This document shows positions 18,453 through 29,159 of a stretch of 64,000 nt of DNA, piece by piece. The stretch lies in NCBI GenBank assembly GCA_013619125.1, contig JABXKS010000094.1:1-64000 (forward strand), read 5' to 3'. Position 1 is the stretch's first letter; the number at the start of each line of letters is the position of its first letter. The notes under the pieces were generated by a model that searched no databases, was not told where the DNA came from, and worked only from the letters and a program-made list of their open reading frames with translations. The position numbers and the translations under genes were made by a program. This DNA comes from Clostridiales bacterium (lineage in GTDB: Bacteria > Bacillota > Clostridia > Tissierellales > GPF-1).

Positions 18453-19409
18453 ATGCATTCGGAGCAAAGTCGTATCAAGGTTTTTACAGGTAATGCAAAC
18501 CCCGAACTCGCACAGTCAATCTGTAATGAGTTGGGCATTTCATTGGGACGTTGTAGTGTGGATCGATTCAGTGACGGAGAAATTTCTGTCAGCATCCCAG
18601 AGACGGTTCGCGGAAATGACGTTTACTTAATTCAATCGACATGTCCGCCGGTTAATGAGAATTTGATGGAAGTTTTAATCTTGATTGATGCCTTCAAACG
18701 GGCTTCAGCAGGACGAATCAATGCAGTCATTCCATACTATGGGTATGCGAGACAAGACCGAAAAGCAAAGGCTAGAGATCCGATCTCTGCGAAATTGGTT
18801 GCAAATCTCCTTCAAGCAGCGGGGGCCGATCGTGTTGTGGCGATGGATCTGCATGCATCACAATTGCAAGGTTTCTTCGACATTCCAGTGGATCACCTGA
18901 AAGCGATCAACCTACTGGGGGAATACTACAAGGCGAAGGAAGGCTTGAACAAAGATAATACAGTCGTGCTTTCTCCTGATATCGGTGGAGTAAAGCGGGC
19001 GAGAAATTTAGGCGCCATTCTGGATCTTCCGATTGCGATTATTGAAAAGCGTCGTCCAAAGGCGAACGTGGCGGAAGTGATGAACGTGATTGGCGACATC
19101 AAGGACAAACACGTAATTATCATTGATGATATGATCGATACAGCGGGTTCTTTGGTGAAAGCAGCGGAAGTAGCCAAACAATTCGGTGGCTTGGATGTGT
19201 ATGCAAGCTGTACCCATGGCATTCTATCGGGACCGGCGATCGAACGAATCAAGAATTCTCAGATTCTAGAGGTCTTGATTACGGATACGATTCCTCTTCC
19301 GGCGGAAAAGCAAATCGAAAAGATCAAGGTGATGTCAGTTGCGGAATTGTTGGCGGAATCCATTCGCCGAATTCATGGCAACCGTTCCATCAGCGTATTA
19401 TTTGACTAG
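18453..19409 (+). CDS. prs: Ribose-phosphate pyrophosphokinase
   Basis: FTGNANPELAQSICNELGI, YYGYARQDRKAKARDPISAKLVANLL, VIIIDDMIDTAGSLVKAAE. Confidence 0.97.
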   Translation: MHSEQSRIKVFTGNANPELAQSICNELGISLGRCSVDRFSDGEISVSIPETVRGNDVYLIQSTCPPVNENLMEVLILIDAFKRASAGRINAVIPYYGYARQDRKAKARDPISAKLVANLLQAAGADRVVAMDLHASQLQGFFDIPVDHLKAINLLGEYYKAKEGLNKDNTVVLSPDIGGVKRARNLGAILDLPIAIIEKRRPKANVAEVMNVIGDIKDKHVIIIDDMIDTAGSLVKAAEVAKQFGGLDVYASCTHGILSGPAIERIKNSQILEVLITDTIPLPAEKQIEKIKVMSVAELLAESIRRIHGNRSISVLFD

Positions 19410-19414
19410 AAAGA

Positions 19415-19442
19415 AGGCCCCCGATGATTTCGGGGGTTTTTT
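19415..19442 (+). terminator. Rho-independent terminator
   Basis: CCCCCGA-tga-TTTCGGGGG + T run. Confidence 0.8.
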
Positions 19443-19454
19443 AAGAGGTGTAGT

Positions 19455-20027
19455 ATGTTTGTTATTATAGGATTGGGAAATCCGGGAAAAAAATATGAAA
19501 AGACGCGTCATAATGTGGGCTTTCGCGTAATCGACCGATTGGCGAAAGACTGGGGTGTCTCCGTGAAAAAGGTGCAGTTTCAAGCCCTTGTGGGGGAGAC
19601 CTTTCGAGGTGGAGAAAAGGTGATCTTGGTCAAACCGCAGACCTATATGAACGAAAGCGGTCGCGCGGTCATGGAGCTTCAACGTTATTATCAGGTGCCG
19701 CCTGAGAATTTGATTGTGATCTATGACGATATCGATTTTGAGGTGGGCGTGCTTAAGGTTAGAAAACGGGGCAGCGCAGGCAGTCATAACGGCATGAAAT
19801 CCGTCATCTTTCAATTGCAGACGGATGTTTTTCCTCGGGTTCGCATTGGAATCGGGAAACAGCCAAGCTATATGGATTTGGCGAACTATGTGCTGAGTGG
19901 ATTTACAACACAGGAAGAAAAGACCTTGGACGATGTGTTGAAGGCGGCCGTAGATGCTGTTGAGATCATTGTCGAAAAGGATGTGGAGCAATCCATGAAT
20001 CAAACCAATCACTTGAATTTTCAGTAA
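19455..20027 (+). CDS. pth: Peptidyl-tRNA hydrolase
   Basis: MFVIIGLGNPGKKYEKTRHNVGFRVIDRLA, KPQTYMNESGRAV. Confidence 0.97.
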   Translation: MFVIIGLGNPGKKYEKTRHNVGFRVIDRLAKDWGVSVKKVQFQALVGETFRGGEKVILVKPQTYMNESGRAVMELQRYYQVPPENLIVIYDDIDFEVGVLKVRKRGSAGSHNGMKSVIFQLQTDVFPRVRIGIGKQPSYMDLANYVLSGFTTQEEKTLDDVLKAAVDAVEIIVEKDVEQSMNQTNHLNFQ

Positions 20028-20037
20028 GGAGAAACCG

Positions 20038-23000
20038 ATGCAGAGATTATGGGGAAGAATCACAGAAAAGACAAAAGCATATGGTGACATCACCCATGCC
20101 ATTGATAATGGCAGTTTTCCGATCTCTTTGCATGGCTTGTCTGAAGAGGCGCTGTATCAGCTTTTTACACGATACGGCGAAGATCACCAAGTACTTTTAA
20201 TTTTTCCGCAAGACCATCAGGCGCGGGCGGCAAGGGTGATGATTCAGAGCTTTGCGGCGGGGAATGCACATTATTTTCCTGCACGACCGACATATTTTTA
20301 CGATATTGAGGCATTCAGCCACGAGAATATGAATCAGCGGCTTCGAACCCTGCATCATTTGCAGCGAGGAAGCAAGGGAATCTATCTGACAAGCACGGAA
20401 GCGATGATGAATCCCATGCTGCCGAAGGGACAATATGGGGAGTTGCGCCTCTCTGTTGGACAGACCATCGAACCACAAGCGGTGATAGAAACACTCGTGG
20501 AGCTCGGATATCGTCGAGAGACAATGATTGAAGGCCCGGGTCAATTTAGCGCCCGCGGCGGGATCATCGACTGCTATCCTTCGGATGCAGAAGATCCTGT
20601 GCGTTTGGAATTCTTTGACATTGAAATCGATTCGATTCGAAGCTTTGATCTGGAGTCTCAGCGTTCATTTGAGAACCGTCAAGAAACCATGATTCCGGCA
20701 GCCGTCGAATTCATCCTGACACAGGAACAAAGACAACGGGTGGCACAGGGCATTCAAATGGACCTGGCGGCTACAACGAAAAAAGAAAAACCCGGGTCAG
20801 AACGAACCAAGCGGGTGGAAAAATTCGAAAAGGTCGTTCATCAGATCGAAAGCAACTTGCCTCTGCCCAGTGCGGCGCTCTGCTACCCTTATTTGAAGGA
20901 AGCGGAAAGTCTTTTGGATTGGTTGCGGGCGGATGCGGTGATTGTGATGGACGAGCCTGATCGCATACTGGATGCGGCACGGGATCAGCAACATCAATTT
21001 CATCATCGTTTAGAGGAGTTGCACCTTGCTGGTGAGACTTTGTCTCGCCACGGAGAGTCACTGATTTCTTTTGAGCAATTGCCCATGGAAAAGCATCAGC
21101 TGATTACCTCTACGCGATTGTTGAGAAACAGTCGATTCTTTGCGCCGAAAGCGTTGGTTCAAGTCAGAACTAAGTCAAATCCGGTTTTTCATCGAAAATT
21201 TGAGATTCTCGCACAGGAGACGAAGCGGCTTTTGGCACGTGACGGTACCGTGGTGTTTTTTACAGGAACGAAAGAACGAGCGAAAGCCTTGAAAGGATAC
21301 TTGGAAGAAGCGCGGATTCCGGTTTTATCTGAAAAACGCGTAGAACCAGGATTTGCCACCATTACCCAAGAATCCTTGAATCAGGGTTTTGAATATATCG
21401 ACGAGCGGATCTTCCTCTTCGGCGAAGCGGAAGTGTACGGGGGAACCAAGCGGAAGCGGAGAAAACGGGAAAAAGAGAAGAGCCGCCGAATCGAAACCTT
21501 TATAGATTTGAAGGTGGGCGACTATGTGGTTCATGAAGAATTTGGAATCGGTCAGTATCAGGGGATCGAACAAAAGGTGATTCTGGGGATCAAGCGGGAT
21601 TATTTGATCGTGCAGTATCGGGGAACGGATCGACTCTATGTTCCGGTCGATCAGATGCAGATTCTCCAAAAATTCATTGGCGGAGACGCTGGATCTCCTC
21701 GCCTGAACAAGATGGGATCGGACGATTGGAAGCGGACGAAACAGACGGCAAAAAAAGCGATTGAGATTATGGCGCGGGAATTGCTGGAGCACTATGCCAA
21801 GCGAGAAGCGGTCAAGGGCTATGCCTTCGGCGGTGACAGCGAATGGCAGCGGCAATTCGAAGACCTCTTCCCTTACGAAGAGACCCAAGATCAATTGCAG
21901 TGCATTGAAGAGATTAAGGCCGACATGCAAAAGTCGCGCCCGATGGATCGCCTGCTCTGCGGCGACGTAGGCTATGGAAAGACGGAGGTTGCCCTCCGGG
22001 CTGCCTTCAAGGCGGTTCTAGATGGAAAGCAGGTGGCGATTTTGGTGCCAACCACGATCCTGGCGCAACAGCATTACAATTCCTTTCTCTCTCGTTTTCA
22101 GGAGTTTCCGGTTAAGGTGGAGATGTTGAGCCGGTTTCGAACGGCCAAGCAACAACAAAAAATCTTTCGGGATGTAAAAGCGGGCCATATCGATGTGATC
22201 GTTGGTACCCATCGGATTTTATCGAAAAACTTGCATTTCAAGGATCTGGGGCTTTTGATCGTGGATGAAGAACAGCGATTTGGGGTGCGACACAAAGAAG
22301 CCATGAAGATGATGAAATCCTCGGTGGATGTCTTGACATTATCTGCGACACCGATTCCACGGACCTTGCATATGTCCATGATCGGGGTGCGGGATCTCTC
22401 GGTCATTGACGAGCCGCCGGAAGAGAGGCTGCCGATTCAGACATTTGTGGTCGAATACCAGGAGGAACTGGTGCGGGATGCAGTGCGACGCGAATTGGAA
22501 CGGGCAGGGCAGGTTTACTTTGTCTTTAATCGTGTAAAGGGCATTCGCAGCATGCAAGGAAAACTGCAAAAATTGATTCCGGAAGCCCGGATCGCCGTCG
22601 CCCATGGGCAGATGGGGGAAAGGGAACTGGAAGCCGTGATGGTTGCTTTTTTGGATGGAGAAATTGATATCCTGATCAGCACCACGATTATTGAAACGGG
22701 TTTGGATATTCCAAATGTCAATACCATGATTATCTTCGATGCGGATCGACTGGGGCTTTCTCAATTGTATCAATTGCGAGGAAGAATCGGCCGTTCTAAC
22801 CGATTGGCTTTTGCTTATTTTACCTTCCAAAAGGACAAGGTTTTGTCCGAAGTAGCGGAAAAGAGATTGAAGGCGATTCGAGAATTCACGGAATTCGGCG
22901 CGGGCTTTAAGATTGCCATGCGGGATTTGGAAATTCGAGGTGCGGGAAATCTGCTGGGCGCCGAACAACACGGTCATATGGCGTCCGTTGGATATGATCT

Positions 23001-23526
23001 CTATGTGAAGTATCTGGAGCAAGCGGTGAGTCTCTATACAGGAAGTTTGGAAGTGGGCATGGAAGAAATCGAGTCAAAGCTGGAATTGCAGGTGGACGCC
23101 TATATTCCAGATGAATATATTCAAGATGCGGAACAAAAGATTCGGATGTATAAGCATATTGCGACAATCGATTCGAAAGAAGATTATTCCGAAATTCTGG
23201 ATGAGTTGATCGATCGTTTCGGCGAACCGCCTGCAGCGGTCGTCAATCTGATGCGAATTGCCAAGGTGCGCGCGGGAGCCAAACAGGCTGGATTTTCGAC
23301 AATTTCCCATACCAAGAAGGGAATTGTGATGAGCTTTGCGAAGGCCTTGTCTTTCACACCGGAATTAGGCAAGATGATGATGGATCATTATGCACGAATG
23401 GTGGATTTTGACTTGTCGACGGAATTTCCGAAAATCTTTCTGAATAAACGAGAGTGCACAGCCGAGGAGGCTTTGTTCTTGATGGAAGAAGCCGTGGGGA
23501 TGATCTGTGAATTTTTTAAGAATTGA
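20038..23526 (+). CDS. mfd: Transcription-repair coupling factor
   Basis: 1162 aa; GDYVVHEEFGIGQYQGIE (RID) and helicase motifs GDVGYGKTEVALRAAF, DEEQRFGVRHKE. Confidence 0.97.
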   Translation: MQRLWGRITEKTKAYGDITHAIDNGSFPISLHGLSEEALYQLFTRYGEDHQVLLIFPQDHQARAARVMIQSFAAGNAHYFPARPTYFYDIEAFSHENMNQRLRTLHHLQRGSKGIYLTSTEAMMNPMLPKGQYGELRLSVGQTIEPQAVIETLVELGYRRETMIEGPGQFSARGGIIDCYPSDAEDPVRLEFFDIEIDSIRSFDLESQRSFENRQETMIPAAVEFILTQEQRQRVAQGIQMDLAATTKKEKPGSERTKRVEKFEKVVHQIESNLPLPSAALCYPYLKEAESLLDWLRADAVIVMDEPDRILDAARDQQHQFHHRLEELHLAGETLSRHGESLISFEQLPMEKHQLITSTRLLRNSRFFAPKALVQVRTKSNPVFHRKFEILAQETKRLLARDGTVVFFTGTKERAKALKGYLEEARIPVLSEKRVEPGFATITQESLNQGFEYIDERIFLFGEAEVYGGTKRKRRKREKEKSRRIETFIDLKVGDYVVHEEFGIGQYQGIEQKVILGIKRDYLIVQYRGTDRLYVPVDQMQILQKFIGGDAGSPRLNKMGSDDWKRTKQTAKKAIEIMARELLEHYAKREAVKGYAFGGDSEWQRQFEDLFPYEETQDQLQCIEEIKADMQKSRPMDRLLCGDVGYGKTEVALRAAFKAVLDGKQVAILVPTTILAQQHYNSFLSRFQEFPVKVEMLSRFRTAKQQQKIFRDVKAGHIDVIVGTHRILSKNLHFKDLGLLIVDEEQRFGVRHKEAMKMMKSSVDVLTLSATPIPRTLHMSMIGVRDLSVIDEPPEERLPIQTFVVEYQEELVRDAVRRELERAGQVYFVFNRVKGIRSMQGKLQKLIPEARIAVAHGQMGERELEAVMVAFLDGEIDILISTTIIETGLDIPNVNTMIIFDADRLGLSQLYQLRGRIGRSNRLAFAYFTFQKDKVLSEVAEKRLKAIREFTEFGAGFKIAMRDLEIRGAGNLLGAEQHGHMASVGYDLYVKYLEQAVSLYTGSLEVGMEEIESKLELQVDAYIPDEYIQDAEQKIRMYKHIATIDSKEDYSEILDELIDRFGEPPAAVVNLMRIAKVRAGAKQAGFSTISHTKKGIVMSFAKALSFTPELGKMMMDHYARMVDFDLSTEFPKIFLNKRECTAEEALFLMEEAVGMICEFFKN

Positions 23527-23596
23527 TGAGATAGCAGTCCGCAAAGGGGTGCGGATTTGGTATAATAGTCAGGAATCAGTATAAGGAGGAGACAGA

Positions 23597-24637
23597 ATGA
23601 AAAAAAGAGCAGTAGCGATTTTTATGGTTATTCTGATGGTCGTTCCTGGTGTGTTGGCGGCATGTTCCGCGGCGCAAGAAGGACAATCAGCACCAGAACC
23701 GACAGCGGTAACAAATGTAGCAACAATTAATGGTGTGGACATGCCATTGAATGAATTTGAAAGCTTCTTTGCCTTCAATAAAAAATACGTAGAAGTAATT
23801 GGGTACATTACGCCAGAAATGTGGACAGAGGATGCTGGAAACGGCATGACGTATGAACGTGAATATTTAGATTCCATGATTCAACAGTATGTGCAGCAAA
23901 AGACATTGGAATTGGCAGCTTTGGATTTGGGGATTTCTGTAACGGACGAAGACGTGCAAGCAGAGCTTGATTCGATCAAGGCCGATGAGGAATTGAAGAC
24001 CAACTATGAAGAATTTTTGGCCAATACCGGAATCGATGAAACGTACTATCAAGGATTGCTAAAGCAGCAATTGTTGATTGAAAAGTATGATACGCAATTG
24101 CGAAGTGAAGTTGCGGTCGCAGAGGCAGACGTACAAGCATTCTATGATGTCAATGCGGCAAGCTATGAGCAAGTTTGGGCGCGCCATATTCTTGTTGAGA
24201 CACAAGAAGAAGCGGACGCAATTTATGAGCGGGCAGTTGCAGGAGAAGATTTTGCTACGATGGCGCAAGAAAATTCTATCGGACCAAGCGCTGAAAACGG
24301 TGGAGATTTAGGTTATTTCTCTCGTGGACAAATGGTACCTGAATTTGAATTGGCGGCTTTCGCGTTAGCGGCAGGAGAAATTTCAGTTCCTGTTTCGACA
24401 CAATTCGGATGGCATGTCATCAAGGTGGAAGATCGATTGGATCCAAGCTTTGAGGAATATAAAGATCAGATCAAGACGCAATTGGCCGGTGAAGAGATCT
24501 CAAAGAACATTTCAGCGGTGATTGAGGCGGCGGAAGTGACGACTTATCCGATCTATAATGAGCTTTTAGGCGAGGGCGCCGGCATCTTAGAAACGGAAGT
24601 TACGGGAGAAACATCGGAAGAATCCACACAAGAATAG
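23597..24637 (+). CDS. Peptidylprolyl isomerase lipoprotein (PrsA/parvulin-type foldase)
   Basis: Lipobox VLAAC; rotamase domain WARHILVETQEEADAIYERAVAGEDFATMAQENSIGPSAENGGDLGYFSRGQMVPEFE. Confidence 0.93.
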   Translation: MKKRAVAIFMVILMVVPGVLAACSAAQEGQSAPEPTAVTNVATINGVDMPLNEFESFFAFNKKYVEVIGYITPEMWTEDAGNGMTYEREYLDSMIQQYVQQKTLELAALDLGISVTDEDVQAELDSIKADEELKTNYEEFLANTGIDETYYQGLLKQQLLIEKYDTQLRSEVAVAEADVQAFYDVNAASYEQVWARHILVETQEEADAIYERAVAGEDFATMAQENSIGPSAENGGDLGYFSRGQMVPEFELAAFALAAGEISVPVSTQFGWHVIKVEDRLDPSFEEYKDQIKTQLAGEEISKNISAVIEAAEVTTYPIYNELLGEGAGILETEVTGETSEESTQE

Positions 24638-24648
24638 ACGATGATTTG

Positions 24649-24673
24649 AAAAACATCCTTCGGGGTGTTTTTC
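24649..24673 (+). terminator. Rho-independent terminator
   Basis: AAAACATCC-ttcg-GGGTGTTTTT. Confidence 0.8.
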
Positions 24674-24714
24674 TTTTTTCTGGAATCCAGTATACTGAGA
24701 AAAGGAGGGATTTT

Positions 24715-26172
24715 ATGAATACGATTACGATTGTGGGTCTTGGACCCGGACAAGTTGATGATATGACCGTTGCCGCGCATCGCGCACTATTTGAAGAAAA
24801 AGGGAAAAAGTTTTTCCGTACGATGAAGCATCCGGTTGCCGAGATGGTTCTGGAGATGAAAGTAGACGTGACAAGTTTTGATGAATTTTACGAAAAATCA
24901 GATTCTTTGGAAGAAGTCGAGAGAAAAATCCTTCAAATTCTGCTGGAAGAAGCACAGAAACAAGAAAATCTCTTTTACTTTGTTCCAGGACATCCGATTT
25001 TTGGTGAAAACGTTGTGAAAATGTTGACTTCATCGGGTTTGAGGGATAAAATAAGGATAGAATTTCTTGGAGGAATCAGCCAGATCGATGCTGCAATGAC
25101 TGCCATTGCGCAAGATTTTTCTGACGGATGTCAAATCATTGAAGCGTCACAGTTTGATTCTCGCATGATTGATTTCCAACAAGGGATCCTGATTACCAAT
25201 ATCGATGACCAAGGATTGTTGTCTGATCTCGCCATTTCATTGACAGAAGGCTATGGCGATGAGCAAGAGGCATGGGTGATTGATCATCCGATGGACGAGG
25301 CAGAAAAGATTCAGCGGATTCCTTTGATGAATCTGATTCAAGCACGTTGTTCGCATTTGACGTCCGTTTATCTTCCGAAGGTTGAGGATCCGAGCCGTTA
25401 CGGGTATCGAGATTTGATCGCCATTATTGAGAGGCTCCGCAGTCCAGGCGGTTGTCCTTGGGATCGGGAGCAAACCCATGAATCTCTACGAGCCAATTTG
25501 CTGGAAGAAACCTATGAGGTAATCGAAGCAATCAACTGCCAAGATGATACGAATCTGGAAGAAGAGTTGGGTGACCTATTGCTGCAGATTGTATTCCATG
25601 GATTGATAGCGGAAGAAGATGGTTATTTCACTCTCTTGGATGTGACCACTGGGATCTGTGAAAAGATGATTCGCCGACATCCGCATGTCTTTGCGGAGGA
25701 AACGATTCCAACGACAGAAGGTGTTCTCAAGCGCTGGGAAGAGATTAAGCAACAAGAAAAGTCGCAGCAGGGTCAATCGCAAAAGATGAAGGAGTTGCCT
25801 GAGGCTTTGCCAATGCTGGTTCGAAGCCGAAAGGTTCAGAAAAAGGCTGCGGAAGTCGGCTTTGATTGGCCGGAGGTTCAAGGCGCCATGGGAAAATTGC
25901 AGGAAGAGCTTGATGAATTTCAAGAGGCGTTGCGATTGAATCAGGCAGATGAAATGGAAATGGAGTTTGGCGATCTGCTTTTTGCGATTGTCAATGTCTC
26001 ACGGTTTTACAAGATCCATCCCGAACTTGCGCTAAAACGGGCAACGGATAAATTTATTCGACGATTTAGTTGGGTGGAGAACGAAGCGGAGAAAAGGGGA
26101 TTGCAAATGGAGTCTTTGGACTTGGAAGCTCTGGACGCGCTTTGGGATCAATGCAAGCAAACAGAGAAATGA
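24715..26172 (+). CDS. mazG: YabN-type tetrapyrrole methylase-MazG fusion (NTP pyrophosphohydrolase)
   Basis: ITIVGLGPGQVDDMT N-terminus and LRSPGGCPWDREQTHESLRANLLEETYEVIEAI. Confidence 0.93.
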   Translation: MNTITIVGLGPGQVDDMTVAAHRALFEEKGKKFFRTMKHPVAEMVLEMKVDVTSFDEFYEKSDSLEEVERKILQILLEEAQKQENLFYFVPGHPIFGENVVKMLTSSGLRDKIRIEFLGGISQIDAAMTAIAQDFSDGCQIIEASQFDSRMIDFQQGILITNIDDQGLLSDLAISLTEGYGDEQEAWVIDHPMDEAEKIQRIPLMNLIQARCSHLTSVYLPKVEDPSRYGYRDLIAIIERLRSPGGCPWDREQTHESLRANLLEETYEVIEAINCQDDTNLEEELGDLLLQIVFHGLIAEEDGYFTLLDVTTGICEKMIRRHPHVFAEETIPTTEGVLKRWEEIKQQEKSQQGQSQKMKELPEALPMLVRSRKVQKKAAEVGFDWPEVQGAMGKLQEELDEFQEALRLNQADEMEMEFGDLLFAIVNVSRFYKIHPELALKRATDKFIRRFSWVENEAEKRGLQMESLDLEALDALWDQCKQTEK

Positions 26173-26215
26173 TTCAGTCTTACTGATTCATATAAAGCTA
26201 AGGAGGGGTTTATCG

Positions 26216-26494
26216 ATGAATAAAGCACAACTCGTAGCAAAAATGGCAGACAAATGTGGTTTGAGCAAAAAAGATTCTGAGGCAGCATTGAATGCATTTA
26301 TTGAGAGCGTTGAGGAAGCATTAATTGCGGAAGAGAAAGTTCAATTGGTTGGATTTGGTACATTCGAAGTTCGCGAGCGTAAAGCACGTGAGGGACGTAA
26401 CCCAAGAAACCCAGAGGAATCCATTCAAATTCCTGCATCGAAAGCACCTGTTTTTAAAGTTGGTAAGACTTTGAAAACGAAAGTAAACAAATAG
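26216..26494 (+). CDS. hup: HU family DNA-binding protein
   Basis: MNKAQLVAKMADKCGLSKKDSEAALNAFIESV...GFGTFEVRERKAREGRNPRN. Confidence 0.97.
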   Translation: MNKAQLVAKMADKCGLSKKDSEAALNAFIESVEEALIAEEKVQLVGFGTFEVRERKAREGRNPRNPEESIQIPASKAPVFKVGKTLKTKVNK

Positions 26495-26512
26495 TCCTTA
26501 TACCTAATAAGA

Positions 26513-26537
26513 AAGCCAGGCTAGCCTGGTTTTTTTA
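26513..26537 (+). terminator. Rho-independent terminator
   Basis: CCAGGCTAGCCTGG + T7. Confidence 0.8.
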
Positions 26538-26596
26538 TTTGACTTTTATTGTGGTTTTTTCATAGAATGAAGATGAATACGTCAAGGGGGATAAAA

Positions 26597-26842
26597 ATGC
26601 GAATTGACAAATATTTAAAAAATGCACGAATCATTAAACGACGAACCGTTGCAAAAGAAGCATGTGATCAGGGACGCGTCTTGGTCAATGACAGAAAAGC
26701 AAAACCTGGAACGGAAGTTGTGCCAGGAGATCGCATTGATTTGCGTTTGGGTTCCAAGATGTTGTCTGTCGAGGTTTTGATTTGTTTGGATCATGCGACG
26801 AAGCTGACGGCAGAGACCATGTATATGGTAATCGGTGACTGA
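26597..26842 (+). CDS. rqcP: RNA-binding S4 domain protein (RqcP/YabO/Hsp15 family)
   Basis: MRIDKYLKNARIIKRRTVAKEACDQGRVLVNDRKAKPGTEVVPGDRI. Confidence 0.9.
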   Translation: MRIDKYLKNARIIKRRTVAKEACDQGRVLVNDRKAKPGTEVVPGDRIDLRLGSKMLSVEVLICLDHATKLTAETMYMVIGD

Positions 26843-26855
26843 AAGGAGACCTTTC

Positions 26856-27173
26856 ATGCGAGGATGGATAGGGAAAAGTATTCTGCTCTTGATTTTGGTG
26901 ATGTTGTTTGGGACGGGAGTCATGACGGCTTTGAGCCGCCATCAAGTACGCATGGAAGAATTGGAGGAAATCCGGGGCGCCAAGGAAATTGAAATTCTTC
27001 GTATTGAATCTCGGATCCATATACGGGAGGATTTGCTCGGCGCAAAAAACGAGTCCGATTTTATTGAAAAAATGGCGCGATTCTATGGAATGGTCTATGA
27101 CAATGAATTGATCTATAAGGATCGAGATCGAACGGAGACGGAAGATCCCATGGAAGCACTCTTCAAAAATTGA
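26856..27173 (+). CDS. Septum formation initiator family protein (FtsB/DivIC)
   Basis: One N-terminal TM then coiled coil; position between rqcP and S1 gene as in Firmicutes. Confidence 0.75.
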   Translation: MRGWIGKSILLLILVMLFGTGVMTALSRHQVRMEELEEIRGAKEIEILRIESRIHIREDLLGAKNESDFIEKMARFYGMVYDNELIYKDRDRTETEDPMEALFKN

Positions 27174-27242
27174 CAGAATTGCTTTCATAACCTATACTCA
27201 TAATCATACGTGGTACAAATAATAAGGAGGAGTCGCATTTTT

Positions 27243-27728
27243 ATGCAATTGAAAGAGAATGAGATTGTTGAAGGCGTCATAACAGGGGTTGCAAAATTTG
27301 GTTTATTTATTGATATAGGTGCGCCAAAATCAGGGTTGGTTCATATCTCTGAGGTGTCCTATCAATATGTAGAGGAATTATCCGGCTTGTATAAAGTGGG
27401 AGATAAGATCAAGGTCAAAGTGTTGACCATTGGTGAAGATGGAAAGATCAGCTTGTCGATTCGGCAGACTGAAAAGCGCCCAGAGCGCAAACCCATGGAG
27501 GGAAGACCATCAGGAAAGCCTGCTGGCGGACCGAGTGGAAAACCGTCTGGAGATCGAAAATTTGACCGAAAACCACAGGGCAGAAAACCATTCCCACCTC
27601 GAAATCGGGAATATAAACCTGCGACTTTCGAAGATAAATTGGAAGCATATCTGAAAGACAGCAACGAACGAAATGAATTTAAAAAGAAACCCACGCGAAC
27701 AAAGCGCGGGTATCAAACTCGTGATTAA
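27243..27728 (+). CDS. S1 RNA-binding domain protein (YabR-like) with basic Pro/Gly/Arg tail
   Basis: NEIVEGVITGVAKFGLFIDIGAPKSGLVHISEVS...DGKISLSIRQ; RBS GGAGG. Confidence 0.9.
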   Translation: MQLKENEIVEGVITGVAKFGLFIDIGAPKSGLVHISEVSYQYVEELSGLYKVGDKIKVKVLTIGEDGKISLSIRQTEKRPERKPMEGRPSGKPAGGPSGKPSGDRKFDRKPQGRKPFPPRNREYKPATFEDKLEAYLKDSNERNEFKKKPTRTKRGYQTRD

Positions 27729-27752
27729 AACCGGATATTTTTCCGGTTTTTT
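27728..27752 (+). terminator. Rho-independent terminator
   Basis: AAACCGGATAtttTTCCGGTTTTTT. Confidence 0.65.
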
Positions 27753-27779
27753 CCATTTTTCATTTGAGGTGAGAAAAAA

Positions 27780-29159
27780 GTGATCAAACAAATGAATCAG
27801 ACCGTCCAATGGATCAATACACAAATCAAAGAAGAGGAATGGGCGATTGTTGCATTATCCGGAGGGCCGGATTCCGCTCTATTGTTGGAAGTAACCTGCG
27901 CTGCGGCGAAATTGTGTGGGTTTTCTGTGATGGCCGCTCACCTGAACCACGGGTTGCGGGAAGAGGCTGATCAGGAAGAGGAAGACTTGCGGAAGTATTG
28001 CGAAGCGAGAAAGATTCCCTTTCAATCGAAGCGAGTGGCCTGCGCGACTTATGCAAAAAACCATCATCTGACTCTTGAGGAAGCTGGGCGCAATTTGCGG
28101 TATGGATTTTTCAACTCGCTTCTCGCTACTCATCCCGGATGGATTTTGACGGGGCATCATCGCAACGATCAGGCAGAAACGATCTTGTTTCATTTGTTTC
28201 GAGGGACTGGTGCTCGGGGTTTGCGCGGCATCCCCGCGATTGAATCACCGATTATGCGTCCCTTGTTTAATTGGAAACGAACCGAAATTTTAATGGCGTG
28301 CAGAGAGAATAAAATCGCGTTCTTTGTGGATAAAAGCAATGAATCGAAAGTATTTACGCGCAATTGGATCCGCCATGAGCTGATTCCAAGTCTGGAAAAT
28401 CGATTTGATGAAGGCGTGGTCGATCGGATTGTGGAGACCAGCGAGCTGATTGCCCAAGATGATGACTATCTGCAGTCTTTGGCAGAACAAGCCTTTCATA
28501 ATGCGGCTGTCCGAGAGGCAAACGGAATTGCTTTGAATCGAGAGTTGCTTGTCCGCTTGGAAGCACCGATTCTCTCTCGCGTGATTTTTCTCGCTCTGGA
28601 AAAGCAATTCGGGAGTCGAAAGGATGTGACCCGGCGTCAGATTCAGCAAGCAATGGAGCTGATCAAAACGGGACAGTCTGGAAGTCAATTTCAATTCTCA
28701 AAAGATCGCGGCTTTCTCATCGGAAGCCAAGCAATCTATTGGGGGGTGGGAGAGATGGCTGAATCCTTTTCAATTCCATTGAATATTCCAGGAGAAACCC
28801 GCGTGCCGGGTGGTGTTGTTCTGTCGGAATGGAGAAAAGTTCGGGAAGAATCAATAGATTCATTTACCATTGAAATCGATTATGATAAAATAAAAGGTGA
28901 ATTATTTTGGCGGACTAAGCAGTCGGGGGACTGGTTTGTCTTGCCGAGGCAAATGGGGAGAAAGAAGTTGAAACGGTTTTGGATTGATGAAAAAATCCCG
29001 CAATATCAACGGATTTCCTGGCCCTTATTGGCAGATGACGATCGGGTCCTATGGATTGCAGGTCGAAGAAAATGTGTGGAAAATCCGGCTGGGGGAGCGC
29101 GCTTGTTGCGGATCAGTTGGAGGAGTTTTGAAGGAGGGCATCATGAAGAGGGATATTAA
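27780..29159 (+). CDS. tilS: tRNA(Ile)-lysidine synthetase
   Basis: GTG start; VALSGGPDSALLLEV, AAHLNHGLREEADQEE, TGHHRNDQAETILFHLFRGTG. Confidence 0.94.
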   Translation: MIKQMNQTVQWINTQIKEEEWAIVALSGGPDSALLLEVTCAAAKLCGFSVMAAHLNHGLREEADQEEEDLRKYCEARKIPFQSKRVACATYAKNHHLTLEEAGRNLRYGFFNSLLATHPGWILTGHHRNDQAETILFHLFRGTGARGLRGIPAIESPIMRPLFNWKRTEILMACRENKIAFFVDKSNESKVFTRNWIRHELIPSLENRFDEGVVDRIVETSELIAQDDDYLQSLAEQAFHNAAVREANGIALNRELLVRLEAPILSRVIFLALEKQFGSRKDVTRRQIQQAMELIKTGQSGSQFQFSKDRGFLIGSQAIYWGVGEMAESFSIPLNIPGETRVPGGVVLSEWRKVREESIDSFTIEIDYDKIKGELFWRTKQSGDWFVLPRQMGRKKLKRFWIDEKIPQYQRISWPLLADDDRVLWIAGRRKCVENPAGGARLLRISWRSFEGGHHEEGY